DNA of 64,000 nucleotides from Niabella yanshanensis (lineage in GTDB: Bacteria; Bacteroidota; Bacteroidia; Chitinophagales; Chitinophagaceae). Location: positions 4,030,001 to 4,094,000 of the forward strand of contig NZ_CP139960.1 of NCBI RefSeq assembly GCF_034424215.1, given 5' to 3'. Positions 9,539-18,350 of this stretch are shown piece by piece. A program made the position numbers and the translations under genes. The number at the start of each line of letters is the position of its first letter. Position 1 is the stretch's first letter. Below the pieces are notes generated by a model. The model had not been told where the DNA came from, searched no databases, and was given only the letters and a program-made list of their open reading frames with translations.

Positions 9539-10423
9539 TTAAATACCTCGCAAATATTGTACCGCCAAGGTAAGTTTTACAAAGTACAGTATAGGCGAGA
9601 GTGCCATTAACCCGTCTAAGATAAAATAAAATAGATAATCGTTCTTTGTTTTTATAGCTTTATTATACAGTGAAAAAGTTAAGATGATAGGAATCAATAA
9701 AATAAAATTATCCACAAGGTCTAAATCGGAAAAATAACCGATAAAAAACGCTGTAATGACATTGAGCGCTACAAATAAATTAAAGACTATTTTTATTTTT
9801 GGTGGAGGCAGCAGGGTTACCAGGCTCTTAACACCTGTTAGTTTATCGTAATCCTTATCCCTAAGATCAAACAAAATACAAATAGGGAAGATGAGCGTGA
9901 AGCGATTGATAAAAAAAAGGTTATATACCGGGTTCCAGGATCGTTCCATAATAAAAAAGGGAAGCGCCGATGTAACATAGGTCCACATCAACGCCAGCAA
10001 TATAGTTTTTCCTAAAATAAATTTTTTGAGCGTTGAAAATGGCTGGAATGGAAACTTAGGCGCAGTGTATAATAATGTTAGGAAAATGGCAGGGAGAATC
10101 CATTTGATATAACCCAGTTCTTTCAGCAAAAAGAACGCACAGCCAAAAGAACTGATAACAAAAAAAGTAGCATGCAGCCATTTGTTTTTGCTGAGCCACG
10201 GGGTGCGAGATGCTGTTATTTCTGTAGTTTCATCGGTAAGATACCAATGAATACTATAGCTGGCCAGTGTTGAAAAAAATAAAAAACCTGCGAAATGTGC
10301 TGGCGGAAAACCCAAGGAAAAAAGATGTGTGCTATATCCAGCCATTGCTACGGCACAAAGTGCTATGAAAATGTTGCTGAAAATAATAAAATCAAAAAAC
10401 TTTCTGTTGTAAGATGCTTGCAA
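9539..10423 (-). CDS. Divergent UbiA-like prenyltransferase-fold membrane protein
   Basis: The 294-residue protein has eight or nine hydrophobic helices. The second aspartate-rich motif of the UbiA superfamily is present as DLRDKDYDKL around residue 188. The first motif (NxxxDxxxD) is not obvious: its place is taken by SYSIHWYLTDETTE. UbiA enzymes transfer prenyl groups to aromatic acceptors in quinone, haem or lipid synthesis. With one motif degraded, this may be a specialised or inactive relative, and the substrate cannot be inferred. It is transcribed away from the LuxE-like gene, with 35 bases between the two starts. Confidence 0.7.
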   Translation of the reverse strand: MQASYNRKFFDFIIFSNIFIALCAVAMAGYSTHLFSLGFPPAHFAGFLFFSTLASYSIHWYLTDETTEITASRTPWLSKNKWLHATFFVISSFGCAFFLLKELGYIKWILPAIFLTLLYTAPKFPFQPFSTLKKFILGKTILLALMWTYVTSALPFFIMERSWNPVYNLFFINRFTLIFPICILFDLRDKDYDKLTGVKSLVTLLPPPKIKIVFNLFVALNVITAFFIGYFSDLDLVDNFILLIPIILTFSLYNKAIKTKNDYLFYFILDGLMALSPILYFVKLTLAVQYLRGI

Positions 10424-10429
10424 TGAAAT

Positions 10430-10437
10430 TATTTTTG
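10430..10437 (+). promoter_or_regulatory. Candidate -7 box for the LuxE-like gene
   Basis: TATTTTTG matches the Bacteroidota -7 consensus TAnnTTTG, 21 bases before the ATG at 10459. A TTG at 10407-10409 gives a spacing of 20 bases to a possible -33 box. Such A/T-rich matches are common by chance. Confidence 0.35.
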
Positions 10438-10458
10438 TTCAAAAATATTTAAAAATAC

Positions 10459-11457
10459 ATGGATATTGGAACCAAACTGGCCCATGAAATTTTCAACTGT
10501 TCTGTAGACTTTGATACAATTTGCCTGGAAGTGTTCCGGTTTCAATATCAGCATAATAGTATCTATAAAAAATATATAAATGCATTGGGTATTGATGTTG
10601 CAGCAGTAAGGGAGCTTTCGAAAATACCTTTTCTGCCCATTCGCTTTTTTAAAACACATGATGTGACTGCAACCACTTTTGAAGCGGAAGTGATATTTGA
10701 AAGTAGTGGTACTACCGAAACTATTAACAGCAGGCATTATGTAAAAGCAAAGAACATTTATGAACAAAGCTTTTTGTCTGCCTTTGAACAGTTTTATGGT
10801 GATCCTTCAGAATGGTGTGTGTTAGGGTTATTGCCTTCTTACCTAGAGCGTCAGCATTCTTCACTGGTTTATATGGTAGAAGAGTTGGTGAAAAGAAGCG
10901 GACATGAGAGGAGTGGTTTTTATTTGTATGATTTTGAGAAGCTGTATGAATCGCTGCAGGCCTTGGAGCGGGCCGGACAAAAAACATTACTGATAGGGGT
11001 GACTTTTGGGTTGCTTGATTTTGTGGAGAAACATCAGCTGCCGTTGCGACATACGGTGGTGATGGAAACAGGTGGTATGAAAGGCCGCCGGAAAGAAATG
11101 ATCAGGCAGGAAGTGCATGATGTGTTGAAGCGTGCGTTTGCGCTTAAAGAAGTGCATTCGGAGTATGGCATGACAGAACTATTATCCCAGGCTTATTCCA
11201 AAGGAGACGGGCTATTTAGAACCCCGGGGTGGATGCGTATTTTGCTAAGGGATGAAGAGGATCCACTTACTATAAAAGCTATAAATGACGCGGATTCAAT
11301 AAGAGGCCTGATCAATGTTATTGACCTGGCCAATATTTATTCCTGCAGCTTTATAGCTACCGATGATCTGGGCATTTTGCATAATAATGGTCAGTTTGAA
11401 ATAACCGGAAGAATGGATCATAGTGACCTGAGGGGATGCAGTTTGCTGGTGGTTTAG
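10459..11457 (+). CDS. LuxE/PaaK-like acyl-protein synthetase
   Basis: This 332-residue protein belongs to the adenylate-forming superfamily in its LuxE branch. The nucleotide-binding loop is visible as FESSGTTETINSRH near residue 77, followed by LLPSYLERQHSSLVYMVEELV, the ETGGMKGRRKEM segment and EVHSEYGMTELLSQAY, which is the A5-like motif. A domain with ATDDLGILHNNGQFEITGRMDHSDLRG closes the protein. LuxE activates fatty acids in bioluminescence operons, but no luxC, luxD or luxAB is nearby, so the role here is different and unknown. Activation of an acyl or aryl acid is the likely chemistry. Confidence 0.85.
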   Translation: MDIGTKLAHEIFNCSVDFDTICLEVFRFQYQHNSIYKKYINALGIDVAAVRELSKIPFLPIRFFKTHDVTATTFEAEVIFESSGTTETINSRHYVKAKNIYEQSFLSAFEQFYGDPSEWCVLGLLPSYLERQHSSLVYMVEELVKRSGHERSGFYLYDFEKLYESLQALERAGQKTLLIGVTFGLLDFVEKHQLPLRHTVVMETGGMKGRRKEMIRQEVHDVLKRAFALKEVHSEYGMTELLSQAYSKGDGLFRTPGWMRILLRDEEDPLTIKAINDADSIRGLINVIDLANIYSCSFIATDDLGILHNNGQFEITGRMDHSDLRGCSLLVV

Positions 11458-11488
11458 CGCTGGTATATTGTGTGGAATGCTAAATAAT

Positions 11489-11516
11489 AATAAACCCGGC
11501 CTGAGCCGGGCTTATT
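11489..11516. terminator. Bidirectional terminator between the LuxE-like gene and ychF
   Basis: The ACCCGGC/GCCGGGC stem, extended by A/T pairs with one mismatch, has a 4-base loop and lies between convergent stop codons. Confidence 0.8.
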
Positions 11517-11537
11517 AAAATACTGCAATATTTTACA

Positions 11538-12635
11538 TTAAACATTGAATCTGAAGTGCATGACGTCTCCGTCTTTCACCAGGTACTCTTTGCCTTCAAT
11601 TCTAAGCTTTCCGGCATCTCTTGCAGCGGCTTCTGATTTGTACGTGATATAGTCGTTATAACCAATTACCTCCGCTTTAATAAAACCTTTCTCAAAGTCG
11701 GTATGTATCACACCTGCACATTGCGGGGCTTTCCAGCCTTCATGGAAGGTCCAGGCACGTACTTCCTGTACGCCGGCGGTGAAATAAGTGTTTAAACCTA
11801 ATAGCTTATACGCCGAGCGGATAAGGCGGCTTAATGCAGGTTCTGTCATCTTATATTCGTCCATAAATAAAGCTTTGTCATCCGGGTCATCCATTTCAGA
11901 GATCTGTGCTTCGATGGAGTTATTCATGATGATGATTTCAGCGCCCTCTTCTGCGGCCACTTTTTGCAGCGCTTCTGAGTATTTATTGCCGGTATGCATA
12001 GATGCTTCATCTACGTTAGCTACGTACAGTACCGGCTTGTCGGTTAATAAAAATAAATCGGCCACGGCTGATTTATCTTCTTTGCTCAGATCCAGTGCGC
12101 GAATACTTTTGCCCTGCTCCAGGTGCGCCTGGCAGCGTTGTAACACTTCCAGTTCAACTTTTGCCTTCGGGTCTGTTTTAGCCTGTTTTTCCTTTTTCTG
12201 AATCTGTTTTTCAACACTATCCAGATCCTTTAACTGCAATTCAGTATCGATGATCTCTTTATCGCTTACGGGGTTGATAGCGCCTTCCTCACGCAGTACA
12301 TTTTCATCTTCAAAACAGCGAATCACGTGTATTACTGCGTCTACTTCGCGGATATTTGCCAAAAACTTGTTTCCTAATCCTTCTCCTTTGCTGGCTCCTT
12401 TTACAAGGCCTGCAATATCTACTATCTCAATTTGAGTAGGTACCGTACGATCGGGTTGCACCAGTTCAGCCAGTTTTGCAATGCGCTCATCCGGAACATC
12501 TACCAGTCCAACATTAGGTTCAATTGTGCAAAAACGGTAATTGCTGGCCTGCGCTTTAGCGCTGTTACTTACCGCGTTAAATAAGGTTGATTTTCCTACA
12601 TTGGGTAAACCTACTATCCCTGCTTGTAAAGCCAT
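11538..12635 (-). CDS. ychF: Redox-regulated ATPase YchF (Obg-like)
   Basis: This universally conserved P-loop ATPase associates with ribosomes and is linked to oxidative-stress control. The P loop GLPNVGKST is at residues 9-17. The switch and G3 region is visible as VDIAGLVKGASKGEGLG, and the unusual G4 motif NVDE, which gives ATP rather than GTP specificity, appears in VLYVANVDE. A coiled-coil insertion follows the G3 region, and the C-terminal TGS domain includes TFHEGWKAPQCAGVIHTDFEKGF. The length of 365 residues is normal. It is a single-gene unit. Confidence 0.97.
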   Translation of the reverse strand: MALQAGIVGLPNVGKSTLFNAVSNSAKAQASNYRFCTIEPNVGLVDVPDERIAKLAELVQPDRTVPTQIEIVDIAGLVKGASKGEGLGNKFLANIREVDAVIHVIRCFEDENVLREEGAINPVSDKEIIDTELQLKDLDSVEKQIQKKEKQAKTDPKAKVELEVLQRCQAHLEQGKSIRALDLSKEDKSAVADLFLLTDKPVLYVANVDEASMHTGNKYSEALQKVAAEEGAEIIIMNNSIEAQISEMDDPDDKALFMDEYKMTEPALSRLIRSAYKLLGLNTYFTAGVQEVRAWTFHEGWKAPQCAGVIHTDFEKGFIKAEVIGYNDYITYKSEAAARDAGKLRIEGKEYLVKDGDVMHFRFNV

Positions 12636-12667
12636 ATTATTTTAATTTGAATAATAATGTTGTTATT

Positions 12668-12692
12668 GGTCCATGCTCAGTGAGCATCGACC
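12668..12692. repeat. Imperfect 25-bp palindrome between ychF and the DUF1016 gene
   Basis: The arms GGTC and ATGCTCA pair with TGAGCAT and GACC around a central G, with one mismatched position. It lies 33 bases upstream of the ychF start and 70 bases upstream of the divergent gene. It could be an operator or a remnant of a repeat array. Confidence 0.4.
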
Positions 12693-12761
12693 ATAAAAGT
12701 CCGCAAAGGTAAGTATTTTAAGCGGAGGCCAGGACTTACAATAATCTTCTTATTTTTGATA

Positions 12762-13901
12762 ATGGACTTTAAAGGCCTCCTTTCTTCCATTTCAAAAACC
12801 CATGTGCTGCTGCAGCAGTCAGCTGTAAATGCTGTAAACCGCCATATTACACTTCGTAACTGGCTTATAGGGTTTTATATTGTGGAGTATGAACAGAAGG
12901 GAGATGACAGGGCAAGATATGGGGACTTGCTTTTAGAAAAGCTGGCACGACGCATAAAAATCAGCGGGCTTTCAGAAACCAACCTGAAGAATTTTCGGAG
13001 GTTTTATCTTTCTTATTCCTCAATAGGTCAGACAGTGTCTGACGAATTTCAACAAATAATACCAATAGGTCAGACAGTGTCTGACCTATCTAAACCAGTC
13101 GTAGCAAGCGTTTCAGCCAGTCGATTATTTTCTCCGGTAAAAGGAATTACTGCAGCGCAGTATAAAAAACATATTGTTCAATTATTCGCAACTACGTCTT
13201 TTTCACATTTCACGGAGCTTATTAAAATAGATGATGCGTATAAAAGGCTTTATTACGAATTGTTGCAGATCAACACACAGCCTTCGGTAAGAGATTTAAG
13301 GAGGGCTATTCATACATTGTCTTATGAAAGAACGGGCCTGTCTCAGAATAAAAAACTTTCCCTACAGGAAATAGAGAAAAAGATAAAGCCTGCGCAGGCT
13401 TCTGATGTGATCAAGGATTTCTATTTTTTTGATTTCCTACAATTACCACAATCGGAAACAGTACATGAAACAGAACTTGAAACTGCGCTTTTAACGCACC
13501 TGGAGAAATTTATCCTGGAACTCGGAAATGGGTTTTGCTTTGAAGCCAGGCAAAAAAGACTATTGATCGGAGATGAATATTTTTTTGTTGATATGGTGTT
13601 TTATCACCGTATTTTACACTGTCATGTACTGATAGAATTAAAAGTAGAGAAATTTGTGAGCCATCATGCTTCACAATTAAAATCTTATTTAAACTATTAC
13701 GAAAAGAACTGCCGGACGGAGGGGGATAATCCGCCTATTGGTATTTTACTGGTAACGGATAAAAATAATGCGATGGTAGAATATGCAGGCGCTACAATAG
13801 AAGAGAAAATGTTTGTATCTAAATATGAGGTAATGTTGCCTTCCAAAAAGCAACTGGAAAACTTTTTGAAAAAGGAGCTTAAAAAATATAAAACAAAATA
13901 A
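12762..13901 (+). CDS. YhcG/DUF1016-family PDDEXK nuclease
   Basis: The 379-residue protein has the N-terminal DUF1016 domain (a helical, HTH-like region with HITLRNWLIGFYIVEYEQ and LARRIKISGLSETNLKNFRRFY) and a C-terminal PD-(D/E)xK nuclease fold. The core reads GFCFEARQKRLLIGDEYFFV, then DMVFYHRILHCHVLIELK, supplying the aspartate and the E-x-K pair. The ATG at 12762 is preferred over the TTG six bases earlier. The region around residues 88-108 is interrupted by two copies of IGQTVSD, encoded by two identical palindromic DNA repeats (see findings). Homologues are often found near restriction-modification or defence genes, but none is visible here. Confidence 0.88.
   Translation: MDFKGLLSSISKTHVLLQQSAVNAVNRHITLRNWLIGFYIVEYEQKGDDRARYGDLLLEKLARRIKISGLSETNLKNFRRFYLSYSSIGQTVSDEFQQIIPIGQTVSDLSKPVVASVSASRLFSPVKGITAAQYKKHIVQLFATTSFSHFTELIKIDDAYKRLYYELLQINTQPSVRDLRRAIHTLSYERTGLSQNKKLSLQEIEKKIKPAQASDVIKDFYFFDFLQLPQSETVHETELETALLTHLEKFILELGNGFCFEARQKRLLIGDEYFFVDMVFYHRILHCHVLIELKVEKFVSHHASQLKSYLNYYEKNCRTEGDNPPIGILLVTDKNNAMVEYAGATIEEKMFVSKYEVMLPSKKQLENFLKKELKKYKTK
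13021..13043 (+). repeat. Palindromic repeat, copy 1, inside the DUF1016 gene
   Basis: A 23-bp sequence identical to copy 2 at 13063-13085. Its core is a palindrome with 8-bp arms GTCAGACA/TGTCTGAC around a central G. It encodes IGQTVSD in frame. Confidence 0.9.
13063..13089 (+). repeat. Palindromic repeat, copy 2, inside the DUF1016 gene
   Basis: The copy starts exactly 42 bases (14 codons) after copy 1 and shares 23 identical bases with it. Here the palindrome is longer: 12-bp arms ATAGGTCAGACA and TGTCTGACCTAT flank a central G at 13077. It also encodes IGQTVSD. Confidence 0.9.
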
Positions 13902-13914
13902 CAGAATTAAGGGT

Positions 13915-15318
13915 ATGGTATTAAGCAGGATCTGGAGTGCCTTTATTATTATTGCTTTAGCGGTGGCTTTAGGTAGGTTTGTATTTCAGGATGATCAGCA
14001 GCAGATATTTACACAAATGGTAACAGGTAAAAGCGGGGATACCACTTTTGTTCAAATGGTAGATTCGCTAACATTGCCCGCTTCCATACATGGTCAGTTA
14101 GCAACAGGGCAAAATAATGTGAAATGGGAGGGATCCCAGGTGATTGCTATGGGCAATGGCCAGTTCAAAACCTTTAACCTGCAATCGACCAATGGTGTTT
14201 TTGAGACTACCAAAGATGCGGTTACCCTATGTATAGGGTTGATCGGTATTATGGCTTTGTTCCTTGGATTTATGAATATTGCCGAGCAGGCAGGCGGTGT
14301 ACGCTTCCTTTCGCGTATTATTGGCCCTTTCTTTTCAAAGATATTTCCGGAGGTACCCAAGAATCATCCGGCCATGGGGCATATGGTTATGAATTTTTCT
14401 GCTAATCTTTTAGGGTTGGATAATGCGGCAACACCATTCGGGATCAAGTCTATGGAAAGCCTGCAGGAGCTGAATCCTGATAAAACCAAAGCCACCAATG
14501 CGCAGATCATGTTTTTATGCCTGCATGCATCGGGGCTTACTTTAATACCAACCGTAATCATCGCCGATAGGGTAGCGTTAAAGTCTCAGTTTCCTACCGA
14601 AATATTTATACCCTGTATGATCGCCACTTTTGTGGCAACTATAACTGCAATGGTGATAGTGTCTTTCAAACAAGGAATTAAAGTATTTCAACCCGTGATT
14701 ATAGCCTGGGTATTAGGCATCACCGCTGTTTTTACTGCACTGATCGTATACGTGCGTATGCTGGATGCGAAGGGTATCCAATTGTTCTCCACCAGTCTCA
14801 GCAATGGCCTTATTCTGCTAATATTTCTATTGATCATTGTAGGGGCTATTTATAAAAAGGCGCCCATATTTGATGCTTTTGTTGATGGAGCAAAAGGTGG
14901 TTTTGAAACAGCTATCAGGATCATTCCTTACCTGGTAGGCTTGTTGGTTGCAATAAGCTTATTACGCAACAGTGGCGCGTTTGATTTTATAATGGAGGGT
15001 ATTAAGGCTTTGTTTGCCTTCTTAGGAGGAGATGCCAGGATAGTAGATGCTTTGCCCACTGCTATTTTGAAGCCCTTTAGCGGTAGCGGCGCCCGGGCCA
15101 TGATGATCGATACATTGAAGTCTCATGGTCCGGATTCATTTGCCGGCAACCTGGCTTCTGTATTCCGCGGCTCCGCCGATACCACCTTCTATATCATCGC
15201 TGTTTATTTTGGCGCAGTGGGTATTAAAAATACCCGCTACTCCGTAAGCGCTATGTTACTCGCAGATCTGGCGGGTATTATAACAGCGGTGGCGGTGAGT
15301 TATTTGTTTTTTGGGTGA
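13915..15318 (+). CDS. SpmA/SpmB-like nucleoside-recognition (Gate) domain membrane protein
   Basis: This 467-residue multi-pass membrane protein looks like a fusion of the two spore-maturation proteins. The first half (SpmA-like) has a leading membrane helix, a periplasmic loop, then AVTLCIGLIGIMALFLGFM and the Gate motif NFSANLLGLDNAATPFG. The second half (SpmB-like) has FVDGAKGGFETAIRIIPYLVG and ILKPFSGSGARAMM, then GSADTTFYIIAVYFGAVG. Fused forms are common in non-sporulating Bacteroidota, so sporulation is not implied. A transport function is suspected but unproven. The start lies 13 bases after the DUF1016 stop, so the two may share a transcript. Confidence 0.9.
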   Translation: MVLSRIWSAFIIIALAVALGRFVFQDDQQQIFTQMVTGKSGDTTFVQMVDSLTLPASIHGQLATGQNNVKWEGSQVIAMGNGQFKTFNLQSTNGVFETTKDAVTLCIGLIGIMALFLGFMNIAEQAGGVRFLSRIIGPFFSKIFPEVPKNHPAMGHMVMNFSANLLGLDNAATPFGIKSMESLQELNPDKTKATNAQIMFLCLHASGLTLIPTVIIADRVALKSQFPTEIFIPCMIATFVATITAMVIVSFKQGIKVFQPVIIAWVLGITAVFTALIVYVRMLDAKGIQLFSTSLSNGLILLIFLLIIVGAIYKKAPIFDAFVDGAKGGFETAIRIIPYLVGLLVAISLLRNSGAFDFIMEGIKALFAFLGGDARIVDALPTAILKPFSGSGARAMMIDTLKSHGPDSFAGNLASVFRGSADTTFYIIAVYFGAVGIKNTRYSVSAMLLADLAGIITAVAVSYLFFG

Positions 15319-15478
15319 TGGAAGGGTGTTTATTATATAATGGCTGTTGGTGGAGGGCCTGTAATTGTTTTTGAATTAAAAGAAATGAGGTTTTAAGAAA
15401 GGCGCTGTTCTGTATCCTAATACAGTCGAAGAGGTAGTTGTAAGTGACAATGGACCTTGCAGAGTTTATTGAAAGGAC

Positions 15479-15508
15479 AAAAAAAAGCCGGGCTAATTAA
15501 AGCCCGAC
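15479..15508 (-). terminator. Terminator of the susCD-2 operon
   Basis: On the minus strand, a CGGGCT/AGCCCG stem with a 6-base loop is followed by GC and a run of eight T. It lies about 55 bases past the lipoprotein stop codon. The rest of the 15319-15563 gap holds nothing I can recognise. Confidence 0.7.
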
Positions 15509-15563
15509 AGCAGATTATTTGTTATTCAATAGTGACCTGCAGAGGCGCAACTCTATATTTTGG

Positions 15564-16442
15564 TTAGAGTGCCGTAAACGTTCTTACTGCAGATGTAGGA
15601 GTGGCCGCTCTGAAACCGGAAAAGATATGATGATAGACCCTGCCAATAGCCGCATTCCAAAAATCAGCATAATTAACAAAAGCTCCCGATGCATTTCTCA
15701 CCTGTAACAGACCAAGGTCAGTATTATTATCTCCAATAACTTTGATGCGATAATCAATACGTTCGCTACCTGCGCTTATTTCTCTGTCAGGATGCTTAAT
15801 TACCGGAACAGGTTCCCAGCCAGTAGCTTCACCAAAGGCAACCGGCTTGCCCAGATTCAGCCAATCGCTTTTGATACTTGTTATTATGTTGTTGTTTTTG
15901 GTATAATAGGTATATTGATATTGGTACTGCAATTTTAATGTTGTTGGTACTCCTGCAGTTTCATACAGGAAGTTATAGAATTTTACCCAGGCTGTTGTAT
16001 CTGTAATAACAGTAGTGTTTTTTGGGTAAGGATATCCATTGCTAATTATTACTGGCGGTTTATTGAAATCATGTACAAATATATTTTGCTTACCCGCGAT
16101 AAAATTCACTTCCTGATTATATACCAGTTCCTTAGATGCACCACGGTAGAGCTTTATATTAGCCTTTCCGGACGGTGCGGCAAAAAACCTGCCCACCGCA
16201 CCGCTTGGTACTGCATTATAGGTAACCAGCGTGGAGGTTGAGTCTACTATCGCAATATCATTAACTTCTACTTTGGTTATGTTATTTGCCGCAACTGCTG
16301 TTACCGGAACAAAATAATGTAATTGGAATTCGGCCATATTCTCTGGCAGCTTCACCGAGTCAAGCTCAATTACATGCTTCGTACAGGAAGCCATTAGCAG
16401 GATCACCGCAAGATGAGGTATCAGCTTTGTTAAATTTTTCAT
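15564..16442 (-). CDS. Secreted lipoprotein, DUF4397-like, downstream of susCD
   Basis: The 292-residue protein starts at the ATG complementary to 16440-16442. A longer open frame upstream overlaps susD and is less likely, because this start gives a proper lipoprotein signal, MKNLTKLIPHLAVILLMASC. The mature part has repeated beta-sandwich-like segments (VPSGAVGRFFAAPSGKANIKLYRG, then a second domain with VKFYNFLYE). This resembles DUF4397-type surface lipoproteins, but I am not certain of the family. It lies 23 bases after susD, so it is the third member of the SusCD unit and may help bind the substrate on the cell surface. Confidence 0.75.
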   Translation of the reverse strand: MKNLTKLIPHLAVILLMASCTKHVIELDSVKLPENMAEFQLHYFVPVTAVAANNITKVEVNDIAIVDSTSTLVTYNAVPSGAVGRFFAAPSGKANIKLYRGASKELVYNQEVNFIAGKQNIFVHDFNKPPVIISNGYPYPKNTTVITDTTAWVKFYNFLYETAGVPTTLKLQYQYQYTYYTKNNNIITSIKSDWLNLGKPVAFGEATGWEPVPVIKHPDREISAGSERIDYRIKVIGDNNTDLGLLQVRNASGAFVNYADFWNAAIGRVYHHIFSGFRAATPTSAVRTFTAL

Positions 16443-16465
16443 ATACTGAATATTTATGTTAGTTA

Positions 16466-18343
16466 TTATTGTGGTAGTTCGCCGGGATAAGCAAACCAGG
16501 GTATAGAGGTCTGGTAGTTGTCTGCATCTCCTGCAATTGGCTTTAATAGTTTTAATGAAGGCAGGTTCCACATGTATTCTGAATTATAACGCGGTCTTAA
16601 GCGGTAGGAAGGGGCTCCCTGGTTTCTAATGTCATACGAGATGGTCCTGTGTTGCACCTGTGCCGGCCGCAGGTATAATCCTTTATATACTTTTGTCGGA
16701 TCCGTATCCCACTTTTGAACCACTGTGGCGTCAGTCCAGCCATTGGCTTTACCAGGATATTCACCGGTGTATTGAATATCATAGTGATACTTGCGCATAT
16801 CAACCCATGCTTCGGATGCCCCCCAGGGGTATAAAGCAACCCATTTCTGCATCATAATATGCGACAGGCTGAAGTCACTTACCGTTGCCACGAAGGGGCC
16901 TGCAAGATACTGGGCGGCCAGGCCCTCAAATACGGCCTTGGTTATCTTATCACCTCCTGTAGCGCTCCCCGTAGTTCCGGGGAAAATGTATTTGCCGGTA
17001 AAATCCATATCTGCTTTTATAGCTTCTTTAAAGGCCGTAAGCGACTGTTCCGTCTGCCCCAGTTTAAAGTAGGCCTCTGCCAGGCAGAACTTAATTTCAG
17101 CACAGGTAGTTAATATATATGGTGCATTGTCTCGGTATAACCATTTCCCAATACCATCATGAGTAGTTCCGCTAAATGTAGGGTTAACATTCCTTCCATA
17201 AAATGTAGGGCTGGTTCCAATAGGACCAGCGGTACTGGTAAATTGTGCGCCATAATAACGGTACTTTTTTACTGAATCAGGAATGGTGAGGTTCAGGTAA
17301 GTGGGATTACTTGTAGTTGAGAGTTTAACCGCAACTCTCGGATCAAAGTGTCCCGGGAGGTCCAGTAAAGTATCTGCAATTATTTGTTTTGCCGCAACTT
17401 TATAGGGATAATATAAATTGCCTGCTACGGGAATTTTATTGCCGGTGGCCTGATCATATTCTGGAACAGTACCTGTAAATACCTGTACTGCATATTCATG
17501 CTGGAAAAAAGAATAGCCAAAAGTATTAGCGGCTGTAGATCTGGCCGTTCCCCAAAAATTATTGAATTCCGTATATGGTGCTGATTGCGAGCCTGCGGTT
17601 ATCTTCACAGTGGCATCATCGTCTGAGGTTTGAAATGATTTGCCTGCGGCTGTAATTAACTCCTGCGCATATTTTGAATTGAAATCTTTCTTGTTAGTCA
17701 AAGAAGTAAGATTACGTACAATTACGGCATAAGCGAATTTTATCCACTTGGCCTTATCTCCCGCATAGATATAATCGTTAGCAGAAATTTTTGTTCCATA
17801 TACCGTAGCGTCTGGCTTTTCCAGTAACTCTATGGCTTTATATGCCCATTCTCTTATTTGCGGATATATATCGCTTTGGTAGTCGTAATCGTGCGAAAGT
17901 AATCCTGGTACATAAGCCTGTTTCATGGGTGCATCAACATTCAATTTGGTAAGCGCGTCCCAGGAGAATGCTTTGATGGCATATCCAATACCTGCCAGGG
18001 TCCAGTTTTCTGCTTCCATAGACTGGTTGATCAGGTTCTCCAGGTTCATCCCCTGCAACCAGTAAACTACTCGCCAGGTTTCACCGGCTGCATCACTACC
18101 TGGAATATAAAAATGATTGCCGTAAACACTATAATCGCCACTGGCTCCCATCATTTGTGTTAATGGCCCGGTAGCTCTTACATCCCAGTAAAGTCCCTGG
18201 AAGGCTTGTTGTATACCTGCGAGGTATAAATGGGCTTCTACATAGTCGGGAGAATCTGTGTTTTTGTTTACGTCCAGGTACTTTTTACAACTGCCCATTG
18301 CAAAAAGTAAAGGTATTGTAAGTAATATGATTATTTTTTTCAT
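16466..18343 (-). CDS. SusD-like nutrient-binding lipoprotein (second pair)
   Basis: This is the surface-lipoprotein partner of the SusC gene just upstream. The signal peptide ends in AMGSC, with the acylated cysteine near residue 19. The start KKYLDVNKNTDSPDY, the TPR-like helices and the segments EIKFCLAEAYFKLGQTEQSL and EAWVDMRKYHYD match the SusD-like 2 group (Pfam SusD-like_2 style). At 625 residues it is full length. It begins 7 bases after the susC stop and is followed by the lipoprotein gene. Confidence 0.93.
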   Translation of the reverse strand: MKKIIILLTIPLLFAMGSCKKYLDVNKNTDSPDYVEAHLYLAGIQQAFQGLYWDVRATGPLTQMMGASGDYSVYGNHFYIPGSDAAGETWRVVYWLQGMNLENLINQSMEAENWTLAGIGYAIKAFSWDALTKLNVDAPMKQAYVPGLLSHDYDYQSDIYPQIREWAYKAIELLEKPDATVYGTKISANDYIYAGDKAKWIKFAYAVIVRNLTSLTNKKDFNSKYAQELITAAGKSFQTSDDDATVKITAGSQSAPYTEFNNFWGTARSTAANTFGYSFFQHEYAVQVFTGTVPEYDQATGNKIPVAGNLYYPYKVAAKQIIADTLLDLPGHFDPRVAVKLSTTSNPTYLNLTIPDSVKKYRYYGAQFTSTAGPIGTSPTFYGRNVNPTFSGTTHDGIGKWLYRDNAPYILTTCAEIKFCLAEAYFKLGQTEQSLTAFKEAIKADMDFTGKYIFPGTTGSATGGDKITKAVFEGLAAQYLAGPFVATVSDFSLSHIMMQKWVALYPWGASEAWVDMRKYHYDIQYTGEYPGKANGWTDATVVQKWDTDPTKVYKGLYLRPAQVQHRTISYDIRNQGAPSYRLRPRYNSEYMWNLPSLKLLKPIAGDADNYQTSIPWFAYPGELPQ

Positions 18344-18350
18344 AATTCGT

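Noticed and set aside
16443-16571. Upstream extension of the lipoprotein gene into susD
   Set aside because: The later ATG at 16442 gives a clean lipoprotein signal peptide, while the extension overlaps susD and has no signal-like start.
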